A stretch of 64,000 nucleotides of DNA from Margaritispora aquatica. Taxonomy: Eukaryota; Ascomycota; Leotiomycetes; Helotiales; Discinellaceae. Of the stretch, positions 44,510 through 56,183 are shown one piece after another. Location of the stretch: positions 868,001-932,000 of the forward strand of contig VJWN01000009.1 in assembly GCA_007644065.1 (NCBI GenBank), written 5' to 3'. Each line of letters starts with the position of its first letter. Position 1 is the first letter of the stretch. The notes under the pieces were generated by a model. The model was not told where the DNA came from. It ran no database searches and saw only the letters and a program-made list of their open reading frames with translations. The translations under genes and the position numbers were made by a program.

Positions 44510-47500
44510 TCACAATCCTCTCCTGCCTCTTGTAGTATCACCTCTCACAGGACTCTGTGCGAACCGAATCCCCCGACTCTTCGCAACAGGCGGTGGAATT
44601 CTGGGCGTGTCATCATCCTCGCTATCGTCATCACGATCACCACCAAGAACAGCCATGCGCCGTCTCCTTTCGGCAGGTGTTTCATCAATGTCAATATCCT
44701 GGCGTCCTCTATGCTGACTCCGCGACCTGGATCGAGATGATGAACTGCCACGCTGAGCTGAAGTTATGTTATCAACACCTTTTAAAGCTTGCTCTCTTCT
44801 CTTCCTCTCTGCTGCCGACTCGCCTTCTCCCGCTGATTCCATACGTCCTAGTCCTGAGGTCGGTTTCTTGGCTGGTTGGCGTCTCGGACTGCCCTCGCTA
44901 CCACTTGGGCTTCTGCTTTGCTCTTGCACGCGGGCTCCACGAGACTTGGCCATGCTGGCTCCTAGGGTTTTTGCTGTGTTCGAGCTTTCCGCGGCTTGCG
45001 CATCCTTCGCAGTGAAGATTCGGCTGCTGCCCGGATTATCTTTGCTAGCATCCTTCTTGGCCATTGTCTTCATGGCCACCGACGCATCACTCTCGGCAAT
45101 AATCTCACACCTCGCTTTTGGATCCAAGCCTTGCATCTCCCTCAAGAAATCTTCCTTGGTCAGCCGTCGACCCATTCCACCAATCGTAAAACGAATGTGT
45201 TTGTCGTCTTCGGCATCGTCTTCCCTGCCCTTGTCATCTTCCGTGTCATGTCCCTTGAAACCCCATGTCCCCAATCGCTTCAAACCTTGACGCACTTGAC
45301 CATCGACGGTCGAGCTGCGTCGTCCTGTTCCCGGTCGTTCAGACCCTTCCGGTCGCGAAGCCAGACCAGCCCATGAACCCATCGCTTTCATTGACTTTTC
45401 AACTGCACTAGGCTCTTTGGGTTCACCTGTCTCAGAGGCTGGTAGCTCGTATGTTTTAACCACTTCTCCATCTTCGTCTTCAACAATAATCTAGAGCAAT
45501 GTTAGTCCTTGAGCTCAACAAGAGGCCAATTTCACTTACGGTGTTGCCGAATTGGTAGGCAAGCGCAGGACCGCTCTTCTTTGCCGTTCCTTTAGCCTTG
45601 TGCTCTCTTTGCTCCTCTGGCTCATCTCTGTGTCTCCAAATGCCAATCTTTTTCCTGAGATTGAAGTAGGCGCTCTTCTCACCATCGTCATGCTCAGGAT
45701 CTTTTGCTTCTGCCTCTTTCTTCTCTTTCATATCAGTGGAAGTGACCTTTTCGGCAATCACATCTCCATCCTCGTTCTCAATGATAATTTCATCACCCTC
45801 TTGATACACTTCTCGTCTCTCTGGGTGGCGCTCAGCATCGGATTCATGACGATCGCGTTTCTCGTCTTGTGAATGGCGGTGCATGATCTCGTGCATTTCA
45901 GGATCGTCTTGTATATCTCCTAGCGGGCTTTCCTTGTCTTCGTCATCATCATCTTGTGCAGCTTGAGTGTTCTCGGGTGAGCTTCCACCTGGGGTTAAAG
46001 TTTGTTCACTCATATGGCCACTTTCGGTTCTTCGAACAGGATAGATGGCTGAGCGAGTGATTGGTCCTCCCGGACCAAGTCCATCATCCCACTTCTTCTT
46101 ACGTCGGCGAGGAATGATTGACGAAGATCTATTGTTGCCTCGGCTTGGGTTGTCTTCTTCTTTCTGACGACGTAAGAACTCCTTAGGCATACCGATAGGC
46201 GGCAATGCTCCCGGTGGTAGTCCTTCCATCTTCAACTCATCACCATCTGTTTCTGAAGTAAAGGACTTTGCCTGAGACCTCGAGGTCGACGATATGCGAG
46301 GCAATCTATTGAGCCAACCCGGTCCTTCTTCTGCAGTAGTGTATGACATGGTAAGCGACAGTGTGTTGATATGCTTTCCTAAGGTGAAAACAGCAATCGA
46401 GGAGCCGTGCACAATAATCGAGGAGATGACAAGGAATGTCGTGATAGGCCAGATGAGTGCTACAAGAACATAATTCTCGGCTCCTGGATCTGGATATGAA
46501 GCTAGTGGAGTTGTCGTGTCGGTCTCAAGTTCTGCGCGAGCGAGAATTGCAACAAAAATAGCACCGACACCAATAGGGCCAAAGTGGCCTGCAAATAAAG
46601 CTTCTCGCCATGTTTTGATATCAGGTATGACCGGCTTCAACGCCAACATAATTGGAATTCGTCGGAAGAAGATAACAAAGAGGGATATCACAACGAGTCT
46701 CCAAGGCGTGGTTCCCAGATCTGGGCTGTTGTACTGATCCCAGGGGATGATAGTACCCAAGTAGACAAAGTAGGCCAAATTAAGGAGTAAATCAATGACA
46801 TTGGAAACGTGAGACTCCTCTGTCTTTTGGGTGAACCAACCATCGTTGGAGAAGCCCACTCCAGCAGCAAAACCTACCAGTAAGTCGTCCACTCCTAAAA
46901 TACTGCCAGACCCAGCACAGAAAAGGGCCAAGACGAAGTAAAACACGAGAAAACTCTCTCGGTCTACCAATTCATGCCTCTCGGCATATTTGATACCGTG
47001 ACGTCCAATGTAACCGATCATGAAGCCGTAAAATGCACCAAACACACATTCGTATAAAATAGTGATCACAATCCACTCTTTGGCAACTTCGTCAGCGTGC
47101 GGTCGATAGTTGATGAGGTACAAAGCCAGGTAAATGAATGGAAAGGCCATGCCATCGTTACAGCCAGATTCTGCGGACAAAAGATCTCTCAAATGCTTGG
47201 GAACTCTCTTTGCGAATTTGCCCTTTCCAACCACGGAACTGGCCAAAACAGGATCAGTTGCAGTCACACAAGCTGCCACACAAAGACTTCCTAGCCAATC
47301 GAGAGGTAGGATCATCCACCAAATGAACAAACTGGTGATCAACCATCCGAATGTCATAACTGGTAGCAACAAGAACACTACGCTCCTCCAATGCTTCTCC
47401 ATGTAGTATTTGGGCAATTCGACACCGACAGCAAAACATTGTACCACCAGGACGATTCGAGAGAACTCTAGGGTGATTTGATCGGTATTTCCCCATGTCA

Positions 47501-47684
47501 ATGGATTGATCAGATTCGCAGCATGTGGACCGAAGATAATTCCGCAGAGGGTGGCGACAGTTGCTTCACCAATGTACAGCCTTTCCTTGATGAAGGATGA
47601 ACATAGCATGAACAGCGAAGTGAATCCGCCGAGAATGATATAGACCAAATGCGGCTTGTTGATCGAGAGGTGATCCCACGCCAT
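44510..47684 (-). CDS. NHA1: plasma-membrane Na+(K+)/H+ antiporter, Nha1/Sod2 family (2 exons)
   Basis: Exon 1 is 47684-45540 and exon 2 is 45490-44510, giving 1041 aa. The 49-nt intron has GTAAGT and a CTCTAG acceptor and joins FGNT to IIVEDEDGEVVKTYEL. Residues 1-440 are the CPA1-type transporter with about 12 membrane helices. Conserved acidic residues include Asp144 (TATDPVLA), Asp177 (AESGCNDGMAFPF) and the pair Asp266-Asp267 (ILGVDDLLVGFAAG), which in yeast Nha1/Sod2 is needed for transport. The remaining 600 residues are a hydrophilic cytosolic tail rich in Glu/Ser/Arg, typical of fungal Nha1 and used for regulation; an RSRSRSQ-type motif lies near its end. It exports Na+, and probably K+, in exchange for protons to handle salt and pH. 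Confidence 0.95.
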
Positions 47685-50292
47685 TGCGAAGGAAAGGGAG
47701 ATGCTATCTCCTTATTTGTTAATCGTTTCGGTTCGTTAAATTTGTAAAAAGCTCGATTTCGTGGTATGTTCCTTCAACCCAGCTGTGCGTCCTCCTTAAT
47801 ACCCCAATCTGTTGATTCGGTCAAAAGTATTGCGTGGTGTCGGAGCATTCGAAATCTAGTCGCGCCCAGTCGCCGCTCCAAAGATTGGGTCCAATGTGTG
47901 TCTGCCTTCTCAACGTTCTCTCCACTAGTGTTCGAATGAGTCCAACTCGCAATGTCCCTTCACCTATCTGCGAGATAGAGTGAGTGGCCTTGAATTGAGT
48001 GATGCAGAGCAACACAACAAGCAACGGACAAGACTTTTCCTCCAGTGGCGGAGACCGAATTGCGATCGGCAGAGGGGTCTGCCGTGCTGGTCAGATCTGA
48101 CGAAGCTTTCGAAGAATGTCTTGACTCTTGGGGATGTCTTCGAGTACTAGTGCCAAGCTAGTAAGTGTGTTGATCCTTAACGGACGAAGAGAGGGCTAAG
48201 ATATGAACGAGGGATAGCGTCCGCCTTTATATAGGTTAATCGGGAGAGTCAGGATGGGAATCTTGTAGCCAAGGCAAAGAATGTGCGAGTATTGCGAGTA
48301 TATGGAGAGCCAAGAATACCCAGTCGTGCCAGTCGAGTGCCCAGTCTGCGCGTGGGGAGGGCTAAGAAGTGCTAAGAAGTGCTAGAGAGTGAGATATGCA
48401 GATAATTGGAGCAGACCGGCAGAATGCTCTCAAGCTGCACGAGAATTGATATGGACGGGCGGTATCTCTCGGAGGGGACTCGAGTAGGGAAGGTTGCCGA
48501 GAATCGTAAGTTTTGATTTTGTCCAGACGAGAGGAGACTTTGAAGGCTTTGAAGGCTTTGAAGGGAATTGTAGGGTTGTAGGGTTGGAAGGTTGTAACTT
48601 GTAAGGTTGCTGATTAAGTTGCATGCGGGGGCAATCAGTGAATCCACAATCCACGACAAATGGAGGATAAAGTAATCTTGTGATAGGTATCACCGTACAG
48701 ATACCGTACAGATACCGTACAGTCCAGTACTTGACGAAGATACTGATAGATAGGGAGAAAGGGAAGAGGAAGAGGAAGAGACAGTTAGTTGTGCAAAGTC
48801 GAGGGATCTCGCTCGCTCGGTTGGTCTTTGAATATAATTTAATTACCTAAGGCAAGCTACCTTCCCCCCCTTTTTTTTTCCCCTTTCAAGTTAATTTTTA
48901 TGTTATGTTATTGCTTATGTTATTGTTATTATTATTGCCATTGCTTAGATACGGTAAGGTAGGTAGGTAGGTAGGTTGTGATCCGATCATATTTTGGCCA
49001 TTTTTGTTCTTTTCCTCATTCATTCCCTTCATTCCTTAGGTTCCATTTTGACTTACCTCATTTTCCATTTTCCAGCTTCCAACCGGGGCTCACTACTGGG
49101 GGGGTACCGGGGGGGCACGTCCTCTCTGCAATCTTGCCTTCGAGCTCTTGGGTCGGCAACTGGGATTGTTCAGACATTTATGAACAGGGATAAATGCGTG
49201 AAAGGTAAGGATTAAGTAGGGATTAAGCAGGGATAATAGAGGGATAATGACTATACTGGACTGGAAAAGGTAGGGATGAGGTAAGGGTTTGTGCAAGGAT
49301 AGTGCATGCATATAACATGGGTTAAGAACTACTACGTCATCTTGATTGGCCGCTTGACCCGTTACCTCGACTTTTGTTTGCGAAGCCACATAACGCCACC
49401 GCTCGAGACGATGCGATACGATACGATACGATACTGAAAGTAAAGTACTGCTGGACTGTATGCACAGTACTGGAACTGAAGTGAGTGAGGTCCCGGCTTC
49501 GTCCCAAGATGAGACCGAGACACGGGACTGAGAGAGCCATGACCCATCCGTTGGTTTTGTTTGTTTGCTTGGTTTGTTTGGTTTGCTTGGTTTGCTTGGA
49601 TGTTTCATTATCAGGTCATACTTCCGTGCCTCCCCGTACCTCGGAGCCGGATTCGGATAAATTCTCAAGGATAAAAGCTATTCCTTTCCGGGTTAACTAT
49701 CGGGATCGGGGCATTACATACCGTAAACATTAAACATGCAATCCAGAATAAGATAGATACCTTATGCTTCTACTGTCCTTCTACATGTACATTTACATCT
49801 ACATGTATATGTATATAATACATATTCATTAAATCGTCGCCATCGTTTGTTTGGACTGGTTACTTTCTGGTCACTTACTGGTCACTAGTTAGAATTAAGG
49901 TTATTTATTCTCCTTTTTCTTATCAAATCTTGATACTCCCACAATGGTTGACTTGAATCTATCTCGGCCTCGACTCCGCAAGACAAAACCTTCTCGGAGC
50001 ACAGTCGAGCTGAAGCTTGTCCCTATTCCCAAAATATATTGGTAACTAGGCCCTATATCATAGTGCCTTTCGGAGTACCTGTTTTCATTTCCCCATCATG
50101 CCTAGTAAACTCAAACAACTACCGAGACCTGCATCATGTGAGCCTATACTCTATCTCTATTTGTCCTGCCTGTCTTACCACTCCTATTCATCCCTCATGT
50201 GCAAAACTCTCAAAGGTTCGTTGTCAATAGATCTTACATTTGGCCGCCAGCGTTGGACCGCATTGCAGGAGAAGAACAGCATCCTCATCACC
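47685..50292. other. 2.6-kb divergent intergenic region
   Basis: It lies between NHA1 (-) and the zinc-cluster regulator (+). It contains many short slippage tracts: TTTGAAGGC x3 (48539-48562), AGGTAGGT (48960-48975), GATAC x4 (49415-49434), GGTTTGCTTGGTTTG (49555-49600) and an ACATGTA series (49785-49812). No gene was called. In-frame codons above 50293 extend to 50098 but precede a good CACCATGG start context. Confidence 0.45.
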
Positions 50293-52276
50293 ATGGGCAT
50301 GCGTGCAGAAATGGATGCTGATGTTCCATTGCCGCAGCCGCCTCGGCTGCCTCGAAATCGAATCAAACGAGCGTCGGCTCCAAAAAGCAGAAATGGTTGT
50401 CTTACCTGCAAGTAGGGAGTCCGCACTTCCGCCCTCCGTCCTGCGTCCAACTCTATATTCTGAGTCAAACATACGTGACCTGGACGAGACTGACACAAAG
50501 TGAAAGATCGAAAAGGATCAAATGTGACGAGACTAGGCCGCACTGCATGTCAGCACTCGCTTCATACCAACAATCACTAATAAACCAATAGGCAAAGTGT
50601 GTCTGAGAGCATTCAGACGCTGTGAATGGAAAACACCACCGCCCAAAGTTAAACGGATTCTACTGCCTCAAAACTCAGATCGGCTTCATCAAGCTCGGCC
50701 TTCCGAGCAGCTGCGGTTCATTGATCGAAGAGAAATTCAGTACTTCCGAGCATACCAAGAAACTGCTGCAACCGAGTTATCGGGTTTCTTTAAGTCATCT
50801 GCATGGAGTTACACACTGTTGCAGTCATGCTACCAAGAACCTTTTGTATTACGAGCAGTCGTGGCCATTGGAGCGTTGAACATGGCAGCCAAGTCTAGTT
50901 ATGGCCGTCCTGGGGCTCTGCAGGTAGCACAGCAACACCGTGACTTTGCCTTGGCATCCTACGATAGAGCTATTGTAGGCATGAAACAGACCAAGTCGCT
51001 GAGGAATACTCTACTCGCTTGTCTATTGGTTCACTGCATGGAGGTGTTCCTCAATTCGCCAATCACGGCTTTTCGCCAGAGCCAAAATGGTTACCAGCTA
51101 CTCCAAAACTGGACCAAGGGAAAAACTCTTCGCAGCGATGGACTCGCATCACCAGACTCAAGTGTGGTTGAAGACGAGATTATCAACGAGTTCAAAAGGC
51201 TTGACCTCGAACACGCAGTTAGATGGGGTGAAAAGGACATTTCACGGCATTCAGCTCGACGACAAGAGGGCACGATAACAATCAAGAACATGCCGACTCG
51301 TTTCGGACATTTAGATGAAGCACGTCTCTACAACGAGCTCATCCTGCGTCGCGCGGCTCATCTCGTTGGAGAAGCATACGCCCGCATCATGGAAGCCAAC
51401 ACGGCTCTTCGACATCTTTTCACCTCAGGAAATCCTGGAGAGTTAGTTGACTCCTGTTTCCTGCCCAAGATGTTGTTTCAGGCCCAGAATGCTCACCTGA
51501 ACGACATGAAGCGGTGGTCGGAGGCCTACAATACTCTATTTAGAAAACTTGGTTCATCACACGACTCCTTGACAGTTTGTGGTGCAGCGCTACTCCGGGT
51601 ACACATTCTCTCTTCGGAGATTTCTCTCAGAGCTGCATTCATAGTGCATGAATGCGATTTTGACCGCTTCACGCCATTGTTTTCAGAAATCGTGAGTCTC
51701 TCCCTGCAGATCGAAGCACGATCAAGATACATCGTGCCGAAAGACCAGCCTATCTTCATGTTTGCACACCACACTGATAGACCTCTCTTCGATGTTGCCA
51801 TGTACTGCCGAGACTACACGCTACGGCACCAGGCAATCCAACTCCTGACCAGAATTGCCCACCAAGATCCCACCAAAGTCACAGCACGTTTGGTGACACG
51901 AGCAAGTTTCCTCGCCGAACTAGAAGAGCAAGGCCGTCTCACAGACGGCTCGATCCCGGAATCTGCACGCTGGCGGAATATCTGGACGCTGCATCATTAC
52001 AATGAAGAATTGAGACGGCTCACGCTCCTACTCTGCAGGAGGACCGGATATCCACTAGGAACGCGGTATCCTGCACAGCGCGAGTGGAAGCGCAGGACAT
52101 TCACGCAAGAGGAAGCAGAGGGCATGTTCAGCAGTCCTTGGCGCGAAGAGATGCATTGGCAACCGTGGCCGCCGAAAGAGATACTGAACAAACCGATGTG
52201 CATTGCATGGGGAGAGGTGTTGGATGAGCTGCAAACCGTGACAACTGGTGCGACAAGAAAGACGAGGATATTTTGA
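50293..52276 (+). CDS. Zn(II)2Cys6 transcription factor with a GC-AG intron (3 exons)
   Basis: Exons are 50293-50411, 50507-50544 and 50592-52276, giving 613 aa. The zinc cluster is spread over all three: Cys36, 39, 46, 53, 56 and 63 (C-x2-C-x6-C-x6-C-x2-C-x6-C), reading CLTCK + SKRIKCDETRPH + CKVCLRAFRRCEW. This perfect spacing is obtained only if intron 2 begins with GC (T|GCATGT) and ends TAG at 50591; the nearby GT at 50549 gives the wrong phase. Intron 1 (95 nt) has GTAGGG and an AAAG acceptor. The rest (FRAYQETAATELSGFF, SWSYTLLQSCYQEPFVLRAVVAIGAL) is typical of the fungal-specific transcription factor domain 2 family, with no membrane segments. It is nuclear by family; targets are unknown. 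Confidence 0.85.
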
Positions 52277-52797
52277 TGTGGAAATGAGATACACGTGGGT
52301 TAGAATGGCAATCATACTGGTTATAGGAGGTCACGCGACGAGGACGCCTCTTACTAAAGTACTCATGGACTTCCTGCAATATGCATGTTTCAACTGCTTG
52401 CTTTGTGCTGCAGGAGCAGGATGCTTGGCGGGAGTCGTGTGTGATGGGACGTTGAAGCCTGGGGGAGTGGGGGGGGGAGGACGGAAGCAAAGAGTGGGGT
52501 ATGACAATACATGCATGCATGAGCCTCCTCCACTTTTGGTTGAGGGCACACGACACGCTCGGTCATCCTGGCTGCGCCGTATGCAGCCACATCAGGTCCT
52601 GGGTCGGACGAGTGTTCCGAGTGCGACTCAACGCTTACTGTGGCCATTGGCTAAACTTCGTCATACTTCTTGCACCTCTTCTACCTTCTGGTGACTGGAT
52701 AGGATTGGAAGCATGTTTCCTCATCGTTATTGCGTTGTGGGTTTACCTGTCGATGGAAGTACAGGAGCGGTGAAGGCACTGTCTTCTTCACTACACT
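52277..52797. other. 3' flank of the zinc-cluster gene up to the inverted-repeat element
   Basis: 520 bp with overlapping open frames on both strands but no motif; a G-run lies near 52466-52479. The last three bases (ACT) form the left target-site copy of the adjacent element. Confidence 0.4.
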
Positions 52798-53471
52798 CCC
52801 TACGGAAGCAGGTTCGTCACAATATATAGAAATATCACCATTACGATCGTTATAAAAAATAACAGGAATTTTAACGATTTATAACGGCGCTTACCATTAG
52901 TTATAACGAAATTCGACTTTTTTTGCAGCTACTTTTCGGACTTCATTATAACCCCTAGTTATATTTTATAACGGTATTGCTATTAAAAATAACGACTCTT
53001 ACTATAAGTTTAGAACCCTAGGAATCTACGAATCTATCTACGAATCTATATACTGCCTTTAGATCTGCTAGATCTGCTGGATCTGCTCCCTACCTTTGGA
53101 TCTGCTACTGATCTACCTTTGGATCTACTATTTGTAAGAGAACGAAGGAAAGTGAAGGAAATGAGGGGAATAAGGTATTTGTAGGAAGAGGGTGGCAAAA
53201 TATCCGGGTATAGTCTGTTTTATATTATACGAAGGATCCGGATACGATGTCTGTACGTATGTCTATACTATATAACGAAGCCGCTATAAAGTATAGTGAG
53301 ATATACTATAAGACTAGTAGTATAGTGATTCTTACTATTAGTTATAACGAAGTGAAAATCCACTTACAAACCTTCGTCATACTCGAAACCGAGTTACCAT
53401 GTTTTATGACGAGATCGCTATTGCTTATGGTTATCTTGGTTATAATATATGACGAACCTGCTTCCGTAGGG
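52798..53471. mobile_element. MITE-like non-autonomous DNA transposon, 674 bp
   Basis: The two ends are perfect 22-bp inverted repeats starting CCCTACGGAAGC (52798-52819 and its complement 53450-53471), and weaker inverted similarity continues inward for another 30-40 bp. ACT flanks both sides (52795-52797 and 53472-53474), consistent with a 3-bp target-site duplication. The interior is AT-rich, with repeated GTTATAACGA-type motifs and a short GATCTGCT/CTACCTTTGGATCT repeat block (53061-53128). No transposase-like frame is present; the 53247-53486 frame runs through the right end and is spurious. A 3-bp duplication would fit PIF/Harbinger, but the superfamily is not established. Confidence 0.8.
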
Positions 53472-54305
53472 ACTCTATCAACATAAACTCGAGCTGGTAC
53501 TGTTCCACTCCATCCCGTCCAATCTCATATAGATTCACATCAATTATGCAAAATGTCGTGATATTCAGCGATGTTGCTCTTACCACTAAATCAAGTTCGG
53601 AATCAAACAAAACTGTCTCTTGTCTACATGTAAGATTACCCTGCGTATCAAGTTCAAGCTACTGCTCTCTTCTCCTCTCGCCCTGTTGCTTTGCTCTGCA
53701 AACTTTCATCTAATTTACTTGCTTGAGGTATCTAACATCAAGACTTCATGCACATACACACGCAAAGAGAGCGGAGTTTCCACTCCAAATTCAAATTACG
53801 CGAATGCGGAATCGAGCGTCTAAGGTTGCGAAATTGTATGAGATGTATAGGTGGGCTTTTTGTCTCTAGGCCTGCGTTGTCGATCAGGTACATCCCGTAG
53901 AATACAATCCTAGATTTCATCTCAGGAATAGTGCCTTACAAATTGGATTCAGCGACTGATCACTCTATAATGTTTGGAGAAGTTATAGGATCAATGAGAT
54001 TGAGTACCCAACTGCATAAGCCATCACACATAACAATACACGAGGGCGACGTTATTTGAATAGACTTCGAGTGTATAAATGACAGACGACCCAGCATCAT
54101 CATTGATCTAAATAGTGTCTGCGCCTCACACTCTATAACAAGCCAGTCCAAACATGAAGGAAACAGACAACGACCAATCGCCATCTCCATATCGCATGTA
54201 TCTACTACATGTCCTGCTTCTCACATACCCATACAAAGCCAGCCTATGTACCACGACATCTCACTCGCTCCATCGACACTCCCAGCCTCGTCACGCTGAG
54301 CACCC
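53472..54305. other. intergenic, no gene seen
   Basis: 830 bp between the MITE-like element and the stop of the small charged protein; short frames only. Confidence 0.4.
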
Positions 54306-54527
54306 TCAGTACTTATTCCTCCTCTTCCTGCTCGAAGCCCCGGCATCGAGAGTCTGCTGGATGGCATCGGCTTTGCGATCCGCCTCCTCCTTGCGCTCCT
54401 GCTCCTCGCGCGCTTCCTTGTTCTTCTGGCGCTTCTTTTGGCTCGAGAGGCCGGCTTCGACCATCTTGTCCTCGGCTGCTATCTCGTCTTCGAGGCTGTT
54501 CTTGCTGCGGCGGTCGTCGGTGGACAT
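54306..54527 (-). CDS. small highly charged helical protein
   Basis: 73 aa from the ATG at 54527 (MSTDDRRSKNSLEDEIAAED), single exon. It is almost entirely Lys/Glu/Arg/Ala/Gln helix with a Ser-Arg-Lys-Arg-Arg-Asn-Lys-Tyr end. High GC and clean frame against an AT-rich surrounding, and strong helix periodicity, support coding. The longer plus-strand frame opposite (54154-54600) is its shadow. No family name is recognised; the basic end could be a nuclear signal. Confidence 0.6.
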   Translation of the reverse strand: MSTDDRRSKNSLEDEIAAEDKMVEAGLSSQKKRQKNKEAREEQERKEEADRKADAIQQTLDAGASSRKRRNKY

Positions 54528-56183
54528 CTTGAGATATCGGATGGGGCGACTGGTTGAGAAAACACAGGAAATTTCAGGGGCACAGGCTGTGTTTTGGTAA
54601 CTTGGTGGTTTGGCGAGGATAGGGAAAATGTAGTGTAGGTATTGGGTATGTGGATTGTTGTTTGTGATATATAGCACCAAGGCTGATTGCTGATCGAGAA
54701 AAAATGTTTGGAGTGTAAGGTGATGTGGAGAGGTGGAGAGAGAAGGATGTAGTGAAGTTCTGATAGTGACTTTGTATTGTGTTCTTGTGGTTCTTGATGA
54801 TAATGAAAATGATGTGAAAGAGAATGTATCACAGACTTTATATATTTCAACGCTGGCAATATGTTGCTTTCCTTGTCAGCTTGTTATAGCTGTCTACCTG
54901 CCAATTGTTTGAAAGTGATATCCAACCCATTGCAATTCTAAGCATATCATCTTCATACTCAAATTTAGATATCATGGACTCTGCCACGGTCGGTTGTTAG
55001 ATACATAGTGGCATTCCCAAGGCTGTGGGGATATTTTCAGCAACATTGGTCAGATGCAACGGGACCACATTTGTGGCTTCTTCCCATGCAGCCAGAGGTG
55101 ATTTTACTGCTGGTCAATGTTGGGCTCACAGAACCTCGAATATGAAAGCAGACGCTTATGATTCCAATATTGTTGGGTAGGACTTGGTTTGAAGCCTGGC
55201 TCTGAAGTTAAAGACCGCGGTCCATCCCAACAGAGGAGAAAACCAGTAAAGGATCGAGCTGTATTGTCGTGGTTGATATTTCGCCAATTATTAATCCAGA
55301 GTATTTGTGGCACAGGGAGATAGATAGTTCGGAACGACTTTGCCTTCCATCTACATATGAGTTATACTCTCGCCAGATACAAGTGAGTGTATACTACTAT
55401 GGTCCTTAATTAAGTAATACTTCGGCAATGGAAAACAAGTTGTACGGTGCTATGGATGATGCACATATAAATCAGATCCTAAGCGCTCACCCAAGGGACA
55501 ATGGCTTAGAAGCATCCACACAGTCGTATTGGTTTTATTGTTTCGCTTTGCGCCTTTGATATAGGTGTACTAGTTGTTGACCTTCATGTCTAACAGACCT
55601 AGTCTTCCAACATTAGAGAAGAGGAATGATCAGCGTGCGAAGTGACCGCAGTGGTGATTTACAACTTGTGGTCTCCTTCTGGCTGGCGCTTATTGACTAA
55701 CGCGGTAACTTAGGCGTTGTATTTCGACACAGGTAGGTAGGTAGGATCCGCTGACAAGCTGACGAGAAGGTCGAGGAGGTTGGACAGTCATGTGACACTT
55801 CGAGAATCCTGGCTAAGATTGTCATGTGCATAAGGTAGTACGCGCGCGCTAGTATCTCGAAGACAACCTAAAGCGGATGTATTTCATACCTGACACACCT
55901 ACATACAACCAAACATTCTACAACTGAGGTGACCTCTCGTGGCGACCATGCCTGGAAGCCCATATGATGGCAACCACCGAATTGCATTCTGACATCTGAT
56001 GCCATCCTCAGATCTTCAATCCCCACCCACAGAAACATGGGAAGTCAAATGCAATTGATTCCTGTTCTGAACATGAATGTACCTACATTGTACATATACT
56101 GATTACTACATAAGAACTATCAAGAAAGTAATATCACATCTCATCAAGTATTTTGCGGCGGAAAAAGCCCCCACCAATTGACG
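54528..56183. other. 1.65-kb divergent intergenic region
   Basis: It lies between the small charged gene (-) and the APH-like gene (+). GTAGGTAGGTAGG occurs near 55733-55745. No gene, RNA or repeat family was recognised. Confidence 0.45.

Noticed and set aside
49093..49668. 191-codon minus-strand frame with Lys-Pro-Ser repeats
   Set aside because: Generated by the TTTGCTTGG slippage repeat; no motif and no conserved start.
53247..53486. 79-codon frame in the MITE-like element as a transposase
   Set aside because: Too short, no catalytic motif, AT-rich, and it runs through the terminal repeat into the flank.
54154..54600. Plus-strand 148-codon frame
   Set aside because: Opposite strand of the small charged protein; Ser/Arg/Leu-rich shadow typical of Lys/Glu codons reversed.
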